Below the pieces are notes generated by a model. The model was not told where the DNA came from. It was given only the letters and a program-made list of their open reading frames with translations, and made no database searches. A DNA stretch of 5,457 nucleotides from contig CAMNCR010000115.1 of assembly GCA_946534455.1 (NCBI GenBank), positions 1 through 5,457 of the forward strand. The letters run 5' to 3'. Shown here one piece after another: positions 1 to 5,457 of this stretch; positions within the stretch are counted from its first letter, which is position 1; each line of letters starts with the position of its first letter. The translations under genes and the position numbers were made by a program. The DNA is from an uncultured Clostridia bacterium. Its GTDB lineage: Bacteria; Bacillota; Clostridia; Christensenellales; Aristaeellaceae.

Positions 1-530
1 AAGCGGCAGTCCCCCTCCGGGGCGTACATCACGTGGGGCAGGGATGAGTCGTAATACACGCTGTCGCCGGGGGCGAGCAGCAGCTCATTCCCGCCCAGAA
101 TAATTCGGAGATACCCGTCCAGCACATAGTCGAACTCCTGGCCCTCATGGCTGTGCGCCTGCTTGACGACGCCGGGGGAATCCTTCTCCACGGTGACGAT
201 AAAGGGCTCGGCCAGCTTATGGGAGAAGTTATAGGCCAGGTGCTGATAGTGATACTGCTTCCGCCGGTCAAAGGCGAGCCCCTTGCCGTTGCGGGTGAGG
301 ATATAGCCGCGGAGCTTGGGGCTCTCCCCGGTCAGCAGATCGGAAATGTCCACGCCCAGGGTTTCGGCAATATTGAACAGGTGGGAAAAGGAAAAATCCT
401 TTTCACCCTTTTCATACTCGATATAGTCCTCCAGCGGAATGCCGGAGCGGGAGGCGACCTCCTCCTGGCTGAGACCGAGGATATCCCGCAGGTCCGTAAT
501 GCGCAGGGCGATCATCTGAATCTGATTCAT
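1..530 (-). CDS. XRE-family HTH regulator with C-terminal cupin domain (partial, C-terminus beyond window)
   Basis: Cytoplasmic one-component transcription regulator. Reading the minus strand from the ATG at 530 gives 176 complete codons with no stop, so the gene leaves the window at its 3' end. Residues about 7-65 form an XRE/Cro-type helix-turn-helix: LGLSQEEVASRSGIPLEDY covers the turn and recognition helix, and an ETLGVDISDLL segment closes the domain. Residues about 105-176 are a cupin barrel with a full first motif (H126, H128, E132, G139, spaced as HxHx3Ex6G) and the second-motif histidine H166 in PHVM, so a bound metal or small effector is expected. In-frame ATGs also lie at 536 and 548, but AGAGGG ends six bases before the 530 ATG, which favours that start. 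It is divergent from the sigma-factor gene. From memory, close clostridial relatives often precede an acyl-CoA/AMP-binding ligase gene; that neighbour would lie outside the window. The ligand and targets are unknown. Confidence 0.93.
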   Translation of the reverse strand, partial: MNQIQMIALRITDLRDILGLSQEEVASRSGIPLEDYIEYEKGEKDFSFSHLFNIAETLGVDISDLLTGESPKLRGYILTRNGKGLAFDRRKQYHYQHLAYNFSHKLAEPFIVTVEKDSPGVVKQAHSHEGQEFDYVLDGYLRIILGGNELLLAPGDSVYYDSSLPHVMYAPEGDCR

Positions 531-557
531 GAGCATCCCTCTATCCATGTAAAATCA

Positions 558-587
558 TTGGCCAAACGGCTGGCGCTATGCTATCAT
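558..587 (+). promoter_or_regulatory. Putative SigA-type promoter for the sigma/anti-sigma pair
   Basis: TTGGCC (558-563, four of six matches) and TATCAT (582-587, five of six) are 18 bases apart. Transcription would start near 594, about 80 bases before the GTG start of the sigma gene. The -35 box lies inside the 8-bp palindrome TTGGCCAA (558-565). I saw no convincing GAAC/CGTC-type ECF promoter here, so autoregulation by the encoded sigma factor is not evident from sequence. Confidence 0.45.
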
Positions 588-597
588 AAAGCCGGTT
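565..597. repeat. Interrupted inverted repeat spanning the divergent promoters (candidate operator)
   Basis: AACGGCT (565-571) and AGCCGGTT (590-597) are inverted copies apart from one inserted base, with 18 bases between them. A smaller dyad, TATG-ctat-CATA (577-588), lies inside and covers both proposed -10 boxes. The placement suits autoregulation by the XRE protein, but no binding consensus is known for it, so function is inferred from position only. Confidence 0.35.
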
Positions 598-606
598 GAA
601 AGGCAA
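578..606 (-). promoter_or_regulatory. Putative SigA-type promoter for the XRE-cupin gene
   Basis: On the minus strand, TTGCCT (606-601) and TAGCAT (583-578) are separated by 17 bases. Each hexamer matches the consensus at four of six positions, so this is a weak promoter call. Transcription would start near 571, giving a leader of about 40 bases before the ATG at 530. It overlaps the promoter proposed for the divergent sigma gene. Confidence 0.4.
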
Positions 607-661
607 GCGCGGGGTTTGGATTTTCCCTGTTTTCAATGCCGGTGTGAACAGGAATGCATGG

Positions 662-667
662 GGAGGG
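662..667 (+). promoter_or_regulatory. Ribosome binding site fixing the sigma gene start at GTG 674
   Basis: GGAGGG ends six bases before GTG 674. The frame stays open upstream to a TTG at 596 and a GTG at 644, but neither has a comparable site. The extra upstream residues also do not resemble sigma region 2. Confidence 0.75.
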
Positions 668-673
668 AAGAGC

Positions 674-1276
674 GTGGACGAGCTGACGCTGCGGCGGGCG
701 CGCGCGGGGGATACAGAGGCCTTCGAGCAGCTGATGACGCCGCTGGAGCCGCGGATCTGGCGCATCTGCTGGCACTATCTGGGAGAGCGGGAGGCCGCCT
801 CGGACTGCGCGCAGGAGGCCATGGTCCGCATCTGGCGCGGGCTGGGAAGCTACCGGGAGGACAGCAGCCTGGAAAGCTGGGCATTCCGGGTGGCGGCGAA
901 TGTCTGCCTGGACGAGCTGCGGCGGCGGAAGCGGCATCCGAGCGAATCCCTGGAGCCGCTGCGGGAGAAGGGCTTTGATCCGGAGGACCGGGGGCCCGGG
1001 GTGGAGGCGCAGGTCATCGCCCGGGAGCAGAAGGAGCGGCTCAGGGAATGCATCGCCCGCCTGCCGGAGGATCAGCGGGAGGCGCTGGTGCTGACGCAGC
1101 TGGAAAACGTGCCCTACGAACAGGCGGCGGCGACGCTGGGCACGACGGAGGGCACGATCAAGAGCCGGGTGAACCGGGCGAAGGCGCGGCTCAGGGAATG
1201 GATGTCCGGGGAGGCGGAGAAGGAACCTTCCTCCCGCCGGAGCGTCCAACAGAGAGAAAGGAGGGGAGCGAAATGA
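674..1276 (+). CDS. ECF-family RNA polymerase sigma factor (sigma-70 family, RpoE/SigW-like)
   Basis: Group 4 (ECF) sigma factor that would direct RNA polymerase to a small envelope- or signal-responsive regulon. The 200-residue product contains only regions 2 and 4, as is normal for the class. Region 2 covers about residues 14-86: GDTEAFEQLM opens it, DCAQEAMVRIWRGLGSY is the core-binding/-10 segment, and SWAFRVAANVCLDELRRRKR ends it. A charged linker follows (about 87-118). Region 4 covers about 120-177, with ARLPEDQREALVL, then the helix-turn-helix YEQAAATLGTTEGTIKSRVN and RAKARLREWM. A basic tail of about 22 residues follows region 4. The GTG start is chosen from the ribosome binding site at 662-667. 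The stop codon overlaps the start of the next gene (ATGA at 1273-1276), the usual arrangement for a cognate anti-sigma gene. The target promoters and the ECF subgroup cannot be read from this window. Confidence 0.96.
   Translation: MDELTLRRARAGDTEAFEQLMTPLEPRIWRICWHYLGEREAASDCAQEAMVRIWRGLGSYREDSSLESWAFRVAANVCLDELRRRKRHPSESLEPLREKGFDPEDRGPGVEAQVIAREQKERLRECIARLPEDQREALVLTQLENVPYEQAAATLGTTEGTIKSRVNRAKARLREWMSGEAEKEPSSRRSVQQRERRGAK
1259..1264 (+). promoter_or_regulatory. Ribosome binding site fixing the anti-sigma start at ATG 1273
   Basis: A perfect AGGAGG lies eight bases before ATG 1273, inside the end of the sigma gene. It rules out the much longer open frame beginning at 1048, which would overlap sigma region 4 in another frame. 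Confidence 0.85.
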
Positions 1277-2217
1277 CGGAACGGAATGAACGGCTGATCC
1301 GGGAAGGGGAGCCGGAGGCGTCCGCGGATCCGGAGCGCTTCCTTCCGGAGATGGACGCGCTGCTGGCGGAGATGGCGGAGGATGCGCCGGAGATGCCCGC
1401 GGACTTCCATGAACGCTGGACGCAGGCCGTGCGGGCGGAGGCTGCCGCGCCGGCCGGACCGGAACAGAAAGCGACCCGGCCGCGCCGGGGCTGGACGGTG
1501 CAGGCGCGGCGCCTGGCGGGTGCCGCGGCGGTGATGATCTTCCTGATCGGGGGTACGCTGCTGAGCCGGGACTCCCTCCGGGAGAAGACCCTGCAGACGA
1601 CCGCGGTGCAGGCGCCGCGAACGGAAAGCGCTGGGCATGAGGAGGCGCCGGCCGCGGCGGGCGAAAGCGCTGCGGAGAGGGCCGGGGAGGCGGAAACGGC
1701 CGCCGCGGAAGCGGACGCTGCCCACCTGACCTATGCCGCCGGGGAGGCGGCCGAGGCGGATGAGGCCGCGGCGATGGAGGACACGGATGCGGCTGTGCCG
1801 ATGGAGGAGCTGGAGGAGGCCGCGCCCATGAGCGTGAATTCCTTCCTGATGACGGACGCGGACAGCGGAACCGTCACGGCGGACGGGGCGCTGGCCGGAA
1901 CGGCGAAAAGCGCGCAGATGAAGGAAGCCGCTCCCGCGGAGGAGAGCGCGGCGGGAAGCGCCCGGATGGAAGCGGAGGAGCCGCAGGCTGATGCGCCTGC
2001 AGCGGCCGCCGAAGAAGAGGCCGGGGCCGTGCCGGAGACGGACGCGGAAGAGCGCGCCGGGGAGGAGCAGCCGGAGACGGAAAACGCGCTGCTGCGCTTT
2101 CTGCGGGATCTGGGCGCCTTTGCCGGACGCATGGGACCCGTGCTGGCCGGCGCGGCGGCGCTGTGGGCTGCCGCGGAGGGCGCGCGGCTCATCCGGAGAA
2201 GGCGCGGGCGTCATTGA
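1273..2217 (+). CDS. Probable membrane anti-sigma factor with Ala/Glu-rich extracytoplasmic linker
   Basis: A 314-residue protein, probably the membrane anchor and inhibitor of the sigma factor encoded just upstream (ATGA overlap, own AGGAGG site). Residues 1-80 are an acidic, then basic, cytoplasmic segment; the stretch DAPEMPADFHERWTQAVRAE (38-56) resembles the N-terminus of clostridial anti-sigma/DUF4349-type proteins as I remember them. Residues 81-98 (LAGAAAVMIFLIGGTLL) form transmembrane segment 1. Residues about 99-270 are low complexity: in 111-270 I count 52 Ala and 32 Glu of 160. Residues about 283-302 (MGPVLAGAAALWAAAEGA) look like a second, weaker membrane segment, followed by the basic tail RRRRGRH. 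The positive-inside rule then places both ends in the cytoplasm and the linker outside. There is no cysteine, so no HxxxCxxC zinc anti-sigma motif. The anti-sigma role is inferred from context; a divergent DUF4349-like envelope protein is the alternative. Confidence 0.88.
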   Translation: MTERNERLIREGEPEASADPERFLPEMDALLAEMAEDAPEMPADFHERWTQAVRAEAAAPAGPEQKATRPRRGWTVQARRLAGAAAVMIFLIGGTLLSRDSLREKTLQTTAVQAPRTESAGHEEAPAAAGESAAERAGEAETAAAEADAAHLTYAAGEAAEADEAAAMEDTDAAVPMEELEEAAPMSVNSFLMTDADSGTVTADGALAGTAKSAQMKEAAPAEESAAGSARMEAEEPQADAPAAAAEEEAGAVPETDAEERAGEEQPETENALLRFLRDLGAFAGRMGPVLAGAAALWAAAEGARLIRRRRGRH

Positions 2218-2242
2218 CTTTTCCCGCGGAAAACAGGATAAT
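2214..2242 (+). promoter_or_regulatory. Strong SigA-type promoter for the beta-galactosidase gene
   Basis: TTGACT (2214-2219) and GATAAT (2237-2242) match the consensus at five of six positions each and are 17 bases apart, the best promoter in the window. The -35 box contains the stop codon of the anti-sigma gene (TGA 2215-2217). Transcription would start near 2249, leaving a leader of about 58 bases. No U-tract terminator separates it from the upstream gene, so read-through is also possible. Confidence 0.65.
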
Positions 2243-2261
2243 AAATCAGATGCGCTGAGGC

Positions 2262-2278
2262 GAACGGGGCGGCCGTTC
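2262..2278. repeat. 17-bp perfect palindrome in the lacZ-like gene leader (operator or hairpin)
   Basis: GAACGG and CCGTTC flank a GGCGG centre. The palindrome lies about 13-29 bases after the predicted transcription start, a common repressor-operator position. It is not followed by a T-run, so it is not a terminator. In RNA it could form a 6-bp stem with a 5-base loop. Confidence 0.4.
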
Positions 2279-2290
2279 CCGACGGCGGGA
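2277..2290 (+). other. Second small hairpin, overlapping the first, just upstream of the ribosome binding site
   Basis: TCCCG-acgg-CGGGA forms a 5-bp stem with a four-base loop. It shares bases 2277-2278 with the preceding palindrome, so the two RNA stems cannot both form fully. A role in translation control is possible but unsupported beyond position. Confidence 0.25.
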
Positions 2291-2295
2291 TATAC

Positions 2296-2304
2296 GGAAA
2301 GGTG
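2296..2304 (+). promoter_or_regulatory. Weak ribosome binding site of the beta-galactosidase gene (start ambiguous)
   Basis: GGAAAGGTG is the only purine-rich site here. AAAGG ends four bases before TTG 2307 and thirteen bases before ATG 2316; the first distance is short and the second long. The two starts differ by only three residues (M/L-K-N), so the protein is essentially unchanged. Confidence 0.45.
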
Positions 2305-2306
2305 CG

Positions 2307-5300
2307 TTGAAAAACATGTTTGAAGTGGAGCGTCTCCGGGATCCGGGGTACTATCGGGAAAACAGGCTGGATGCCCATTCGGATCACGGGTTTTATCTGT
2401 CCGAGGCGGAGCGGGACGGGGGCGACATGTCCCTGCGCTGCAGCCTGAACGGACTGTGGAAGTTCTTTTACGCGGTGAACCCCGGGCAGGTGATTCCGGG
2501 CTTTGAGCAGCCGGAGTATGACTGCCGGGGCTGGGAGAGCATCCATGTGCCGGCGCACATGCAGATGGAGGGCTACGGCGCGCCGCAGTACGCCAACACG
2601 GAATACCCCTGGGACGGGCAGGAGGATCTGCAGCCGGGGGACATTCCCACGCGGTTTAACCCCGTGGGCTGCTACGTGCGGCATTTTCAGCTGCCGGAGC
2701 GCATGCGCGGCCGGCGGGTGTTCATCTCCTTCCAGGGAGCGGAGAGCTGCGTGGCCGTATGGCTCAACGGAAAGTATATCGGCTTTTCCTCGGACAGCTT
2801 CACGCCCCACGAGTTTGAGCTGACGGAGGCCCTGGTGGACGGGGAAAACAAGCTGGCCTGCCGGGTGTACCGCTGGTGCGCCGGGAGCTGGCTGGAGGAT
2901 CAGGACTTCCTGCGCTTTTCCGGCCTGTACCGGGATGTTTATCTCTACGCGATTCCCGAGGCCCATGTCTGGGATCTGCGGGTGACGGCGGAGCCCGAGG
3001 AGGGCACCGGGGACGGGCTGCTGACCTGGCAGGCCCGGGTGGACGCGCCGGCCGGCAGCCGGCTGACCGTGACGCTGCGCGGCTGCGACGGCGCCGTGGA
3101 GGAGGAAGCCTGGGACGCGGACGGAGACCGGGTGTGCGGCCGGATCCGGGCCCGGCGGCCCCAGCTGTGGTCCGCGGAGGATCCGGCGCTGTATGACCTG
3201 GATCTGGCGCTGACCGCGCCCTCCGGAGAAACGGAATACATCCGGCAGCGGGTGGGCTTCCGGAAAATCGAAATCCGCGGAGGCGTGATGCGGGTGAACG
3301 GCGTGCGGGTCGTGTTCAAGGGCGTGAACCGGCACGACTTCTGCGGAGAGACGGGGCGGGCCGTGCCCGCGGAGAAGATCCGCGAGGCGCTGCTCCTGAT
3401 GAAGCGGAACAACATCAACGCCATCCGCACCAGCCACTATCCGAACACCAGCGCGCTCTATGCCCTGTGCGACGAGCTGGGCCTGTATGTGATCGACGAG
3501 AACAACATGGAGAGCCACGGCATGTGGGACCGGTGGTTCCAGGGCCGGATCGGCTTTGAGGACATGGTGCCCGGCAACCGCATGGAGTGGGCGCCGCTGC
3601 TGCTGGACCGGGTGCGCTCCCTGGTGGAGCGGGATAAAAACCATCCCTGCGTGCTGATCTGGTCCTGCGGGAACGAGAGCCTGTCCGGCCAGGTGATTCT
3701 GGAGATGACGCGGGAATTCAAGCGGCTGGATCCCACCCGCCTGGTGCACTACGAGGGGGATTCCCACATGCCCGGGGAGATGCGGGTGCGGGATGTGACG
3801 GACATTGAGAGCGAGATGTACACCCCCGCCGCGAAGATCCGCGAATATCTCCGGGAGCACCGGGAGAAGCCCTTCATCCTCTGCGAATATACCCATTCCA
3901 TGGGCAACTCCAACGGCGCGATGCACAAGTATACGGAGATGGCCTATGAGGAGGAGCTGTATCAGGGCGGCTTCATCTGGGACTTTATGGACCAGGCGCT
4001 CGTGACCCGGGGCCGGTTTGACCGGGATACCCTGCTCTACGGCGGGGACTGGGGCGACCGGCCGACGGACGGCATTTTCTGCGGCAACGGCATCGTCTTC
4101 GCCGACGGGCGGGAGACCCCGAAGCTGCAGGAGGTCAAATACAATTATCAGAACATCGTGGCCCGGGTGAGCCGGGACGAGATCCGGATCATCAACCGGC
4201 ACATGTTCACCTCCACCGCGGCGTACCGCTGCGTGGTGACCCTGGCGCGGGACGGACGAATCGTGGCGGAGACGGAGATGGAAACGGACGTGGCGCCGCT
4301 GAGCGAGACGGTGGTGCCGATGCCCTTCCCGGAGCAGACGCTGCCGGGCGAATACGCGGCGACGGTGAGCTTCCGCCTGCGCGGAGATACGCCCTGGGCG
4401 GACGCCGGGCATGAAATCGCCTTCGGCCAGGGGGTCTGGCAGGTGGCGGGAGAAGCGGCGGAGCGGACGGCGCAGCCCGCGCTGCAGTACATGGACAGCC
4501 CCTGGAACATCACCGTGCGGGGAGAGCATTTCTCCGTCATGTTCAGCCGGCTGACCGGCGCGCTGAATTCCTACCGCTGGGGGAACGCGGAGCTGCTGAA
4601 GACCCCGCTGATGCCCAATTTCTGGCGGGCGCCCACGAACAACGACAACGGCAACCGCATGCCCCAGCGCTATGCCCAGTGGAAGATCGCTTCGCTGTAC
4701 GTGCGGGCCGGGCTGGACCGGGAGCACGCGAAGCGGAACAGCGGAGAGCGGCCCGTCCGGGAGGCGGACGGCAGCGTATCCTTCAGCATGATCTACGATC
4801 TGCCGACCCAGCCCGCGGCCAGCTGCCTCGTGACCTACCGGGTGCGCCCCTGCGGCCGGGTGGATGTGACGCTGCGGTACGATCCCGTGGAGGGCCTGGG
4901 AGACATGCCGGAATTCGGCATGATCGCGGGCCTGGAGGCGGAATATGACCGGGTGCGCTTCTACGGCCTGGGTCCGGCGGAAAACCATACCGACCGCCGG
5001 GAGGGCGCGCGGCTGGGCATCTGGGATTACCGCGCGGCGGAGAACCTGACGCCCTATCTGCTGCCCCAGGAGAGCGGCAACCGCACCGGCATCCGCTGGG
5101 CGGAGGTGACGAACAGCCGGGGCCAGGGGCTGCGCCTGTGGCTGAACGGCGGGGAGTTTTCCGCGCTGCCCTGGACGCCCCACGAGATTGAAAACGCGGC
5201 CCACAGCTTTGAGCTGCCGCCGGTGACGAAGACCGTGCTCAAGGTCAGCCGCCAGCAGATGGGCGTGGGCGGGGACGACAGCTGGGGCGCGAGGACGCAT

Positions 5301-5363
5301 GAGGAGTATTTGCTGGATGTCAGCAAACCACAGGAATTCAGGTTCTCTTTCCAGGGAATTTGA
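2307..5363 (+). CDS. lacZ: Beta-galactosidase, glycoside hydrolase family 2, LacZ type
   Basis: Cytoplasmic retaining beta-galactosidase that removes terminal beta-galactose from lactose or plant/host oligosaccharides. It has 1018 residues from TTG 2307 (1015 from ATG 2316), against 1024 in E. coli LacZ, and no signal peptide. Domains in order: sugar-binding jelly roll (about 40-215), Ig-like domain (about 220-325), TIM barrel (about 327-615), second Ig-like domain (about 625-720), and C-terminal beta-galactosidase small-chain domain (about 735-1010). Matches to E. coli residues, by motif: N97 (N102), D200 in LEDQD (D201), H377 in RTSHYPN (H391), E402 and H404 in MESHGM (magnesium ligands E416, H418), acid/base E457 in WSCGNES (E461), nucleophile E527 in ILCEYTHSMGNS (E537), W558 (W568), F591 and N594 in FCGNG (sodium-site F601, N604), and W993 in GGDDSW (W999). 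All catalytic and metal residues are present, so it should be active. The gene has its own promoter at 2214-2242 and is probably co-transcribed with the gene at 5396. The natural substrate cannot be fixed from sequence. Confidence 0.97.
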   Translation: MKNMFEVERLRDPGYYRENRLDAHSDHGFYLSEAERDGGDMSLRCSLNGLWKFFYAVNPGQVIPGFEQPEYDCRGWESIHVPAHMQMEGYGAPQYANTEYPWDGQEDLQPGDIPTRFNPVGCYVRHFQLPERMRGRRVFISFQGAESCVAVWLNGKYIGFSSDSFTPHEFELTEALVDGENKLACRVYRWCAGSWLEDQDFLRFSGLYRDVYLYAIPEAHVWDLRVTAEPEEGTGDGLLTWQARVDAPAGSRLTVTLRGCDGAVEEEAWDADGDRVCGRIRARRPQLWSAEDPALYDLDLALTAPSGETEYIRQRVGFRKIEIRGGVMRVNGVRVVFKGVNRHDFCGETGRAVPAEKIREALLLMKRNNINAIRTSHYPNTSALYALCDELGLYVIDENNMESHGMWDRWFQGRIGFEDMVPGNRMEWAPLLLDRVRSLVERDKNHPCVLIWSCGNESLSGQVILEMTREFKRLDPTRLVHYEGDSHMPGEMRVRDVTDIESEMYTPAAKIREYLREHREKPFILCEYTHSMGNSNGAMHKYTEMAYEEELYQGGFIWDFMDQALVTRGRFDRDTLLYGGDWGDRPTDGIFCGNGIVFADGRETPKLQEVKYNYQNIVARVSRDEIRIINRHMFTSTAAYRCVVTLARDGRIVAETEMETDVAPLSETVVPMPFPEQTLPGEYAATVSFRLRGDTPWADAGHEIAFGQGVWQVAGEAAERTAQPALQYMDSPWNITVRGEHFSVMFSRLTGALNSYRWGNAELLKTPLMPNFWRAPTNNDNGNRMPQRYAQWKIASLYVRAGLDREHAKRNSGERPVREADGSVSFSMIYDLPTQPAASCLVTYRVRPCGRVDVTLRYDPVEGLGDMPEFGMIAGLEAEYDRVRFYGLGPAENHTDRREGARLGIWDYRAAENLTPYLLPQESGNRTGIRWAEVTNSRGQGLRLWLNGGEFSALPWTPHEIENAAHSFELPPVTKTVLKVSRQQMGVGGDDSWGARTHEEYLLDVSKPQEFRFSFQGI

Positions 5364-5382
5364 ATGCATGAATACGGACAGC

Positions 5383-5387
5383 GGGAG
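5383..5387 (+). promoter_or_regulatory. Ribosome binding site of the gene beginning at 5396
   Basis: GGGAG lies eight bases before ATG 5396, a good spacing, and supports this ATG over the later in-frame ATG at 5405. Confidence 0.6.
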
Positions 5388-5395
5388 AAACGATC

Positions 5396-5457
5396 ATGAA
5401 TACGATGAACCGCAAGGCATACCTGGAGGAGATTGACCGGGTGAACCGGGAGGGCCG
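5396..5457 (+). CDS. Start of a further gene, possibly GH29 alpha-L-fucosidase (partial)
   Basis: Only the first 20 codons plus two bases are in the window, giving MNTMNRKAYLEEIDRVNREG. The start is supported by the GGGAG site at 5383-5387. It begins 32 bases after the beta-galactosidase stop with no terminator or promoter between, so the two are probably one operon. The KAYLEEIDRVNREG stretch resembles, from memory, the leader of clostridial GH29 alpha-L-fucosidases, which comes just before their conserved catalytic barrel. A fucosidase would fit beside a beta-galactosidase for trimming fucosylated galactosides. The stretch is too short for a firm family call, and another carbohydrate enzyme is quite possible. 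Confidence 0.7.
   Translation, partial: MNTMNRKAYLEEIDRVNREG

Noticed and set aside
147..599. A 150-codon plus-strand frame opposite the XRE-cupin gene.
   Set aside because: The minus-strand reading has clear helix-turn-helix and cupin motifs; this frame has no ribosome binding site or recognisable family and runs through the divergent promoters.
1048..1272. N-terminal extension of the anti-sigma frame back to 1048.
   Set aside because: It would overlap sigma region 4 by over 200 bases and reads as Gly/Ala-rich noise. The perfect AGGAGG before ATG 1273 marks the real start.
1573..2100. Tandem DNA repeat in the Ala/Glu-rich part of the anti-sigma gene.
   Set aside because: Short words such as GAGGCGG and GCCGCGG recur, but without fixed period or length; this reflects amino-acid composition rather than a true tandem array.
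584..2214. Long minus-strand open frames opposite the sigma (584-1249) and anti-sigma (1114-2214) genes.
   Set aside because: They are in the same codon-register relation as above; the products are Arg/Pro/Leu-rich shadows without a start context or domains.
2262..2283. Possible ECF promoter (GAAC then CGAC) in the beta-galactosidase leader.
   Set aside because: The spacing of 14 bases is short, the -10 element is imperfect, and the GAAC is part of a perfect palindrome. A much better SigA-type promoter lies just upstream.
2262..2290. Rho-independent terminator between the anti-sigma and beta-galactosidase genes.
   Set aside because: The stems are short and no T-run follows either of them.
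2211..5369. A 1052-codon open frame on the minus strand covering the whole beta-galactosidase gene.
   Set aside because: Its codons are in exact register with the sense codons, so it stays open simply because the sense gene uses no TTA, CTA or TCA codons, as expected in GC-rich DNA. Its product is low-complexity His/Pro/Arg/Val sequence with no recognisable domain.

Overview
The window looks like chromosomal DNA from a GC-rich anaerobic member of the Firmicutes (Clostridia), probably from a gut or rumen community. The grounds are strong GGAGG-type ribosome binding sites, SigA-like promoters, an XRE-cupin regulator and a sigma/anti-sigma pair of types common in Clostridia, and a LacZ-type glycoside hydrolase followed by a second tightly spaced gene. 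No genus can be named from sequence alone. There are no mobile elements, RNA genes, CRISPR arrays or broken genes.

Layout. Positions 1-530 (minus strand) hold most of an XRE helix-turn-helix regulator with a cupin sensor domain; its C-terminus lies outside the window. Positions 531-673 are a relatively AT-rich divergent control region with two overlapping promoters and a dyad. Positions 674-1276 (plus) encode an ECF sigma factor. It overlaps by ATGA the next gene (1273-2217), a two-membrane-segment protein that is very likely its anti-sigma factor. Its external part is an unusual Ala/Glu-rich linker. Positions 2218-2306 hold a well-formed promoter, a 17-bp palindrome and a weak ribosome binding site. 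Positions 2307-5363 encode a complete, catalytically intact GH2 beta-galactosidase. After 32 bases a new gene begins at 5396 and runs off the window; its first 20 residues resemble the start of clostridial GH29 alpha-L-fucosidases, but this is a tentative reading.

How the parts fit. The sigma and anti-sigma genes form a translationally coupled pair in which the membrane protein would hold the sigma factor inactive until an envelope signal arrives. The beta-galactosidase and the following gene form a second transcription unit, probably for intracellular trimming of galactose- (and perhaps fucose-) containing oligosaccharides. It has its own promoter, so adjacency to the sigma pair does not by itself prove sigma control. 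The most unusual item is the anti-sigma protein: its ends look like those of DUF4349-type membrane proteins, but the folded external core seems to be replaced by low-complexity sequence.
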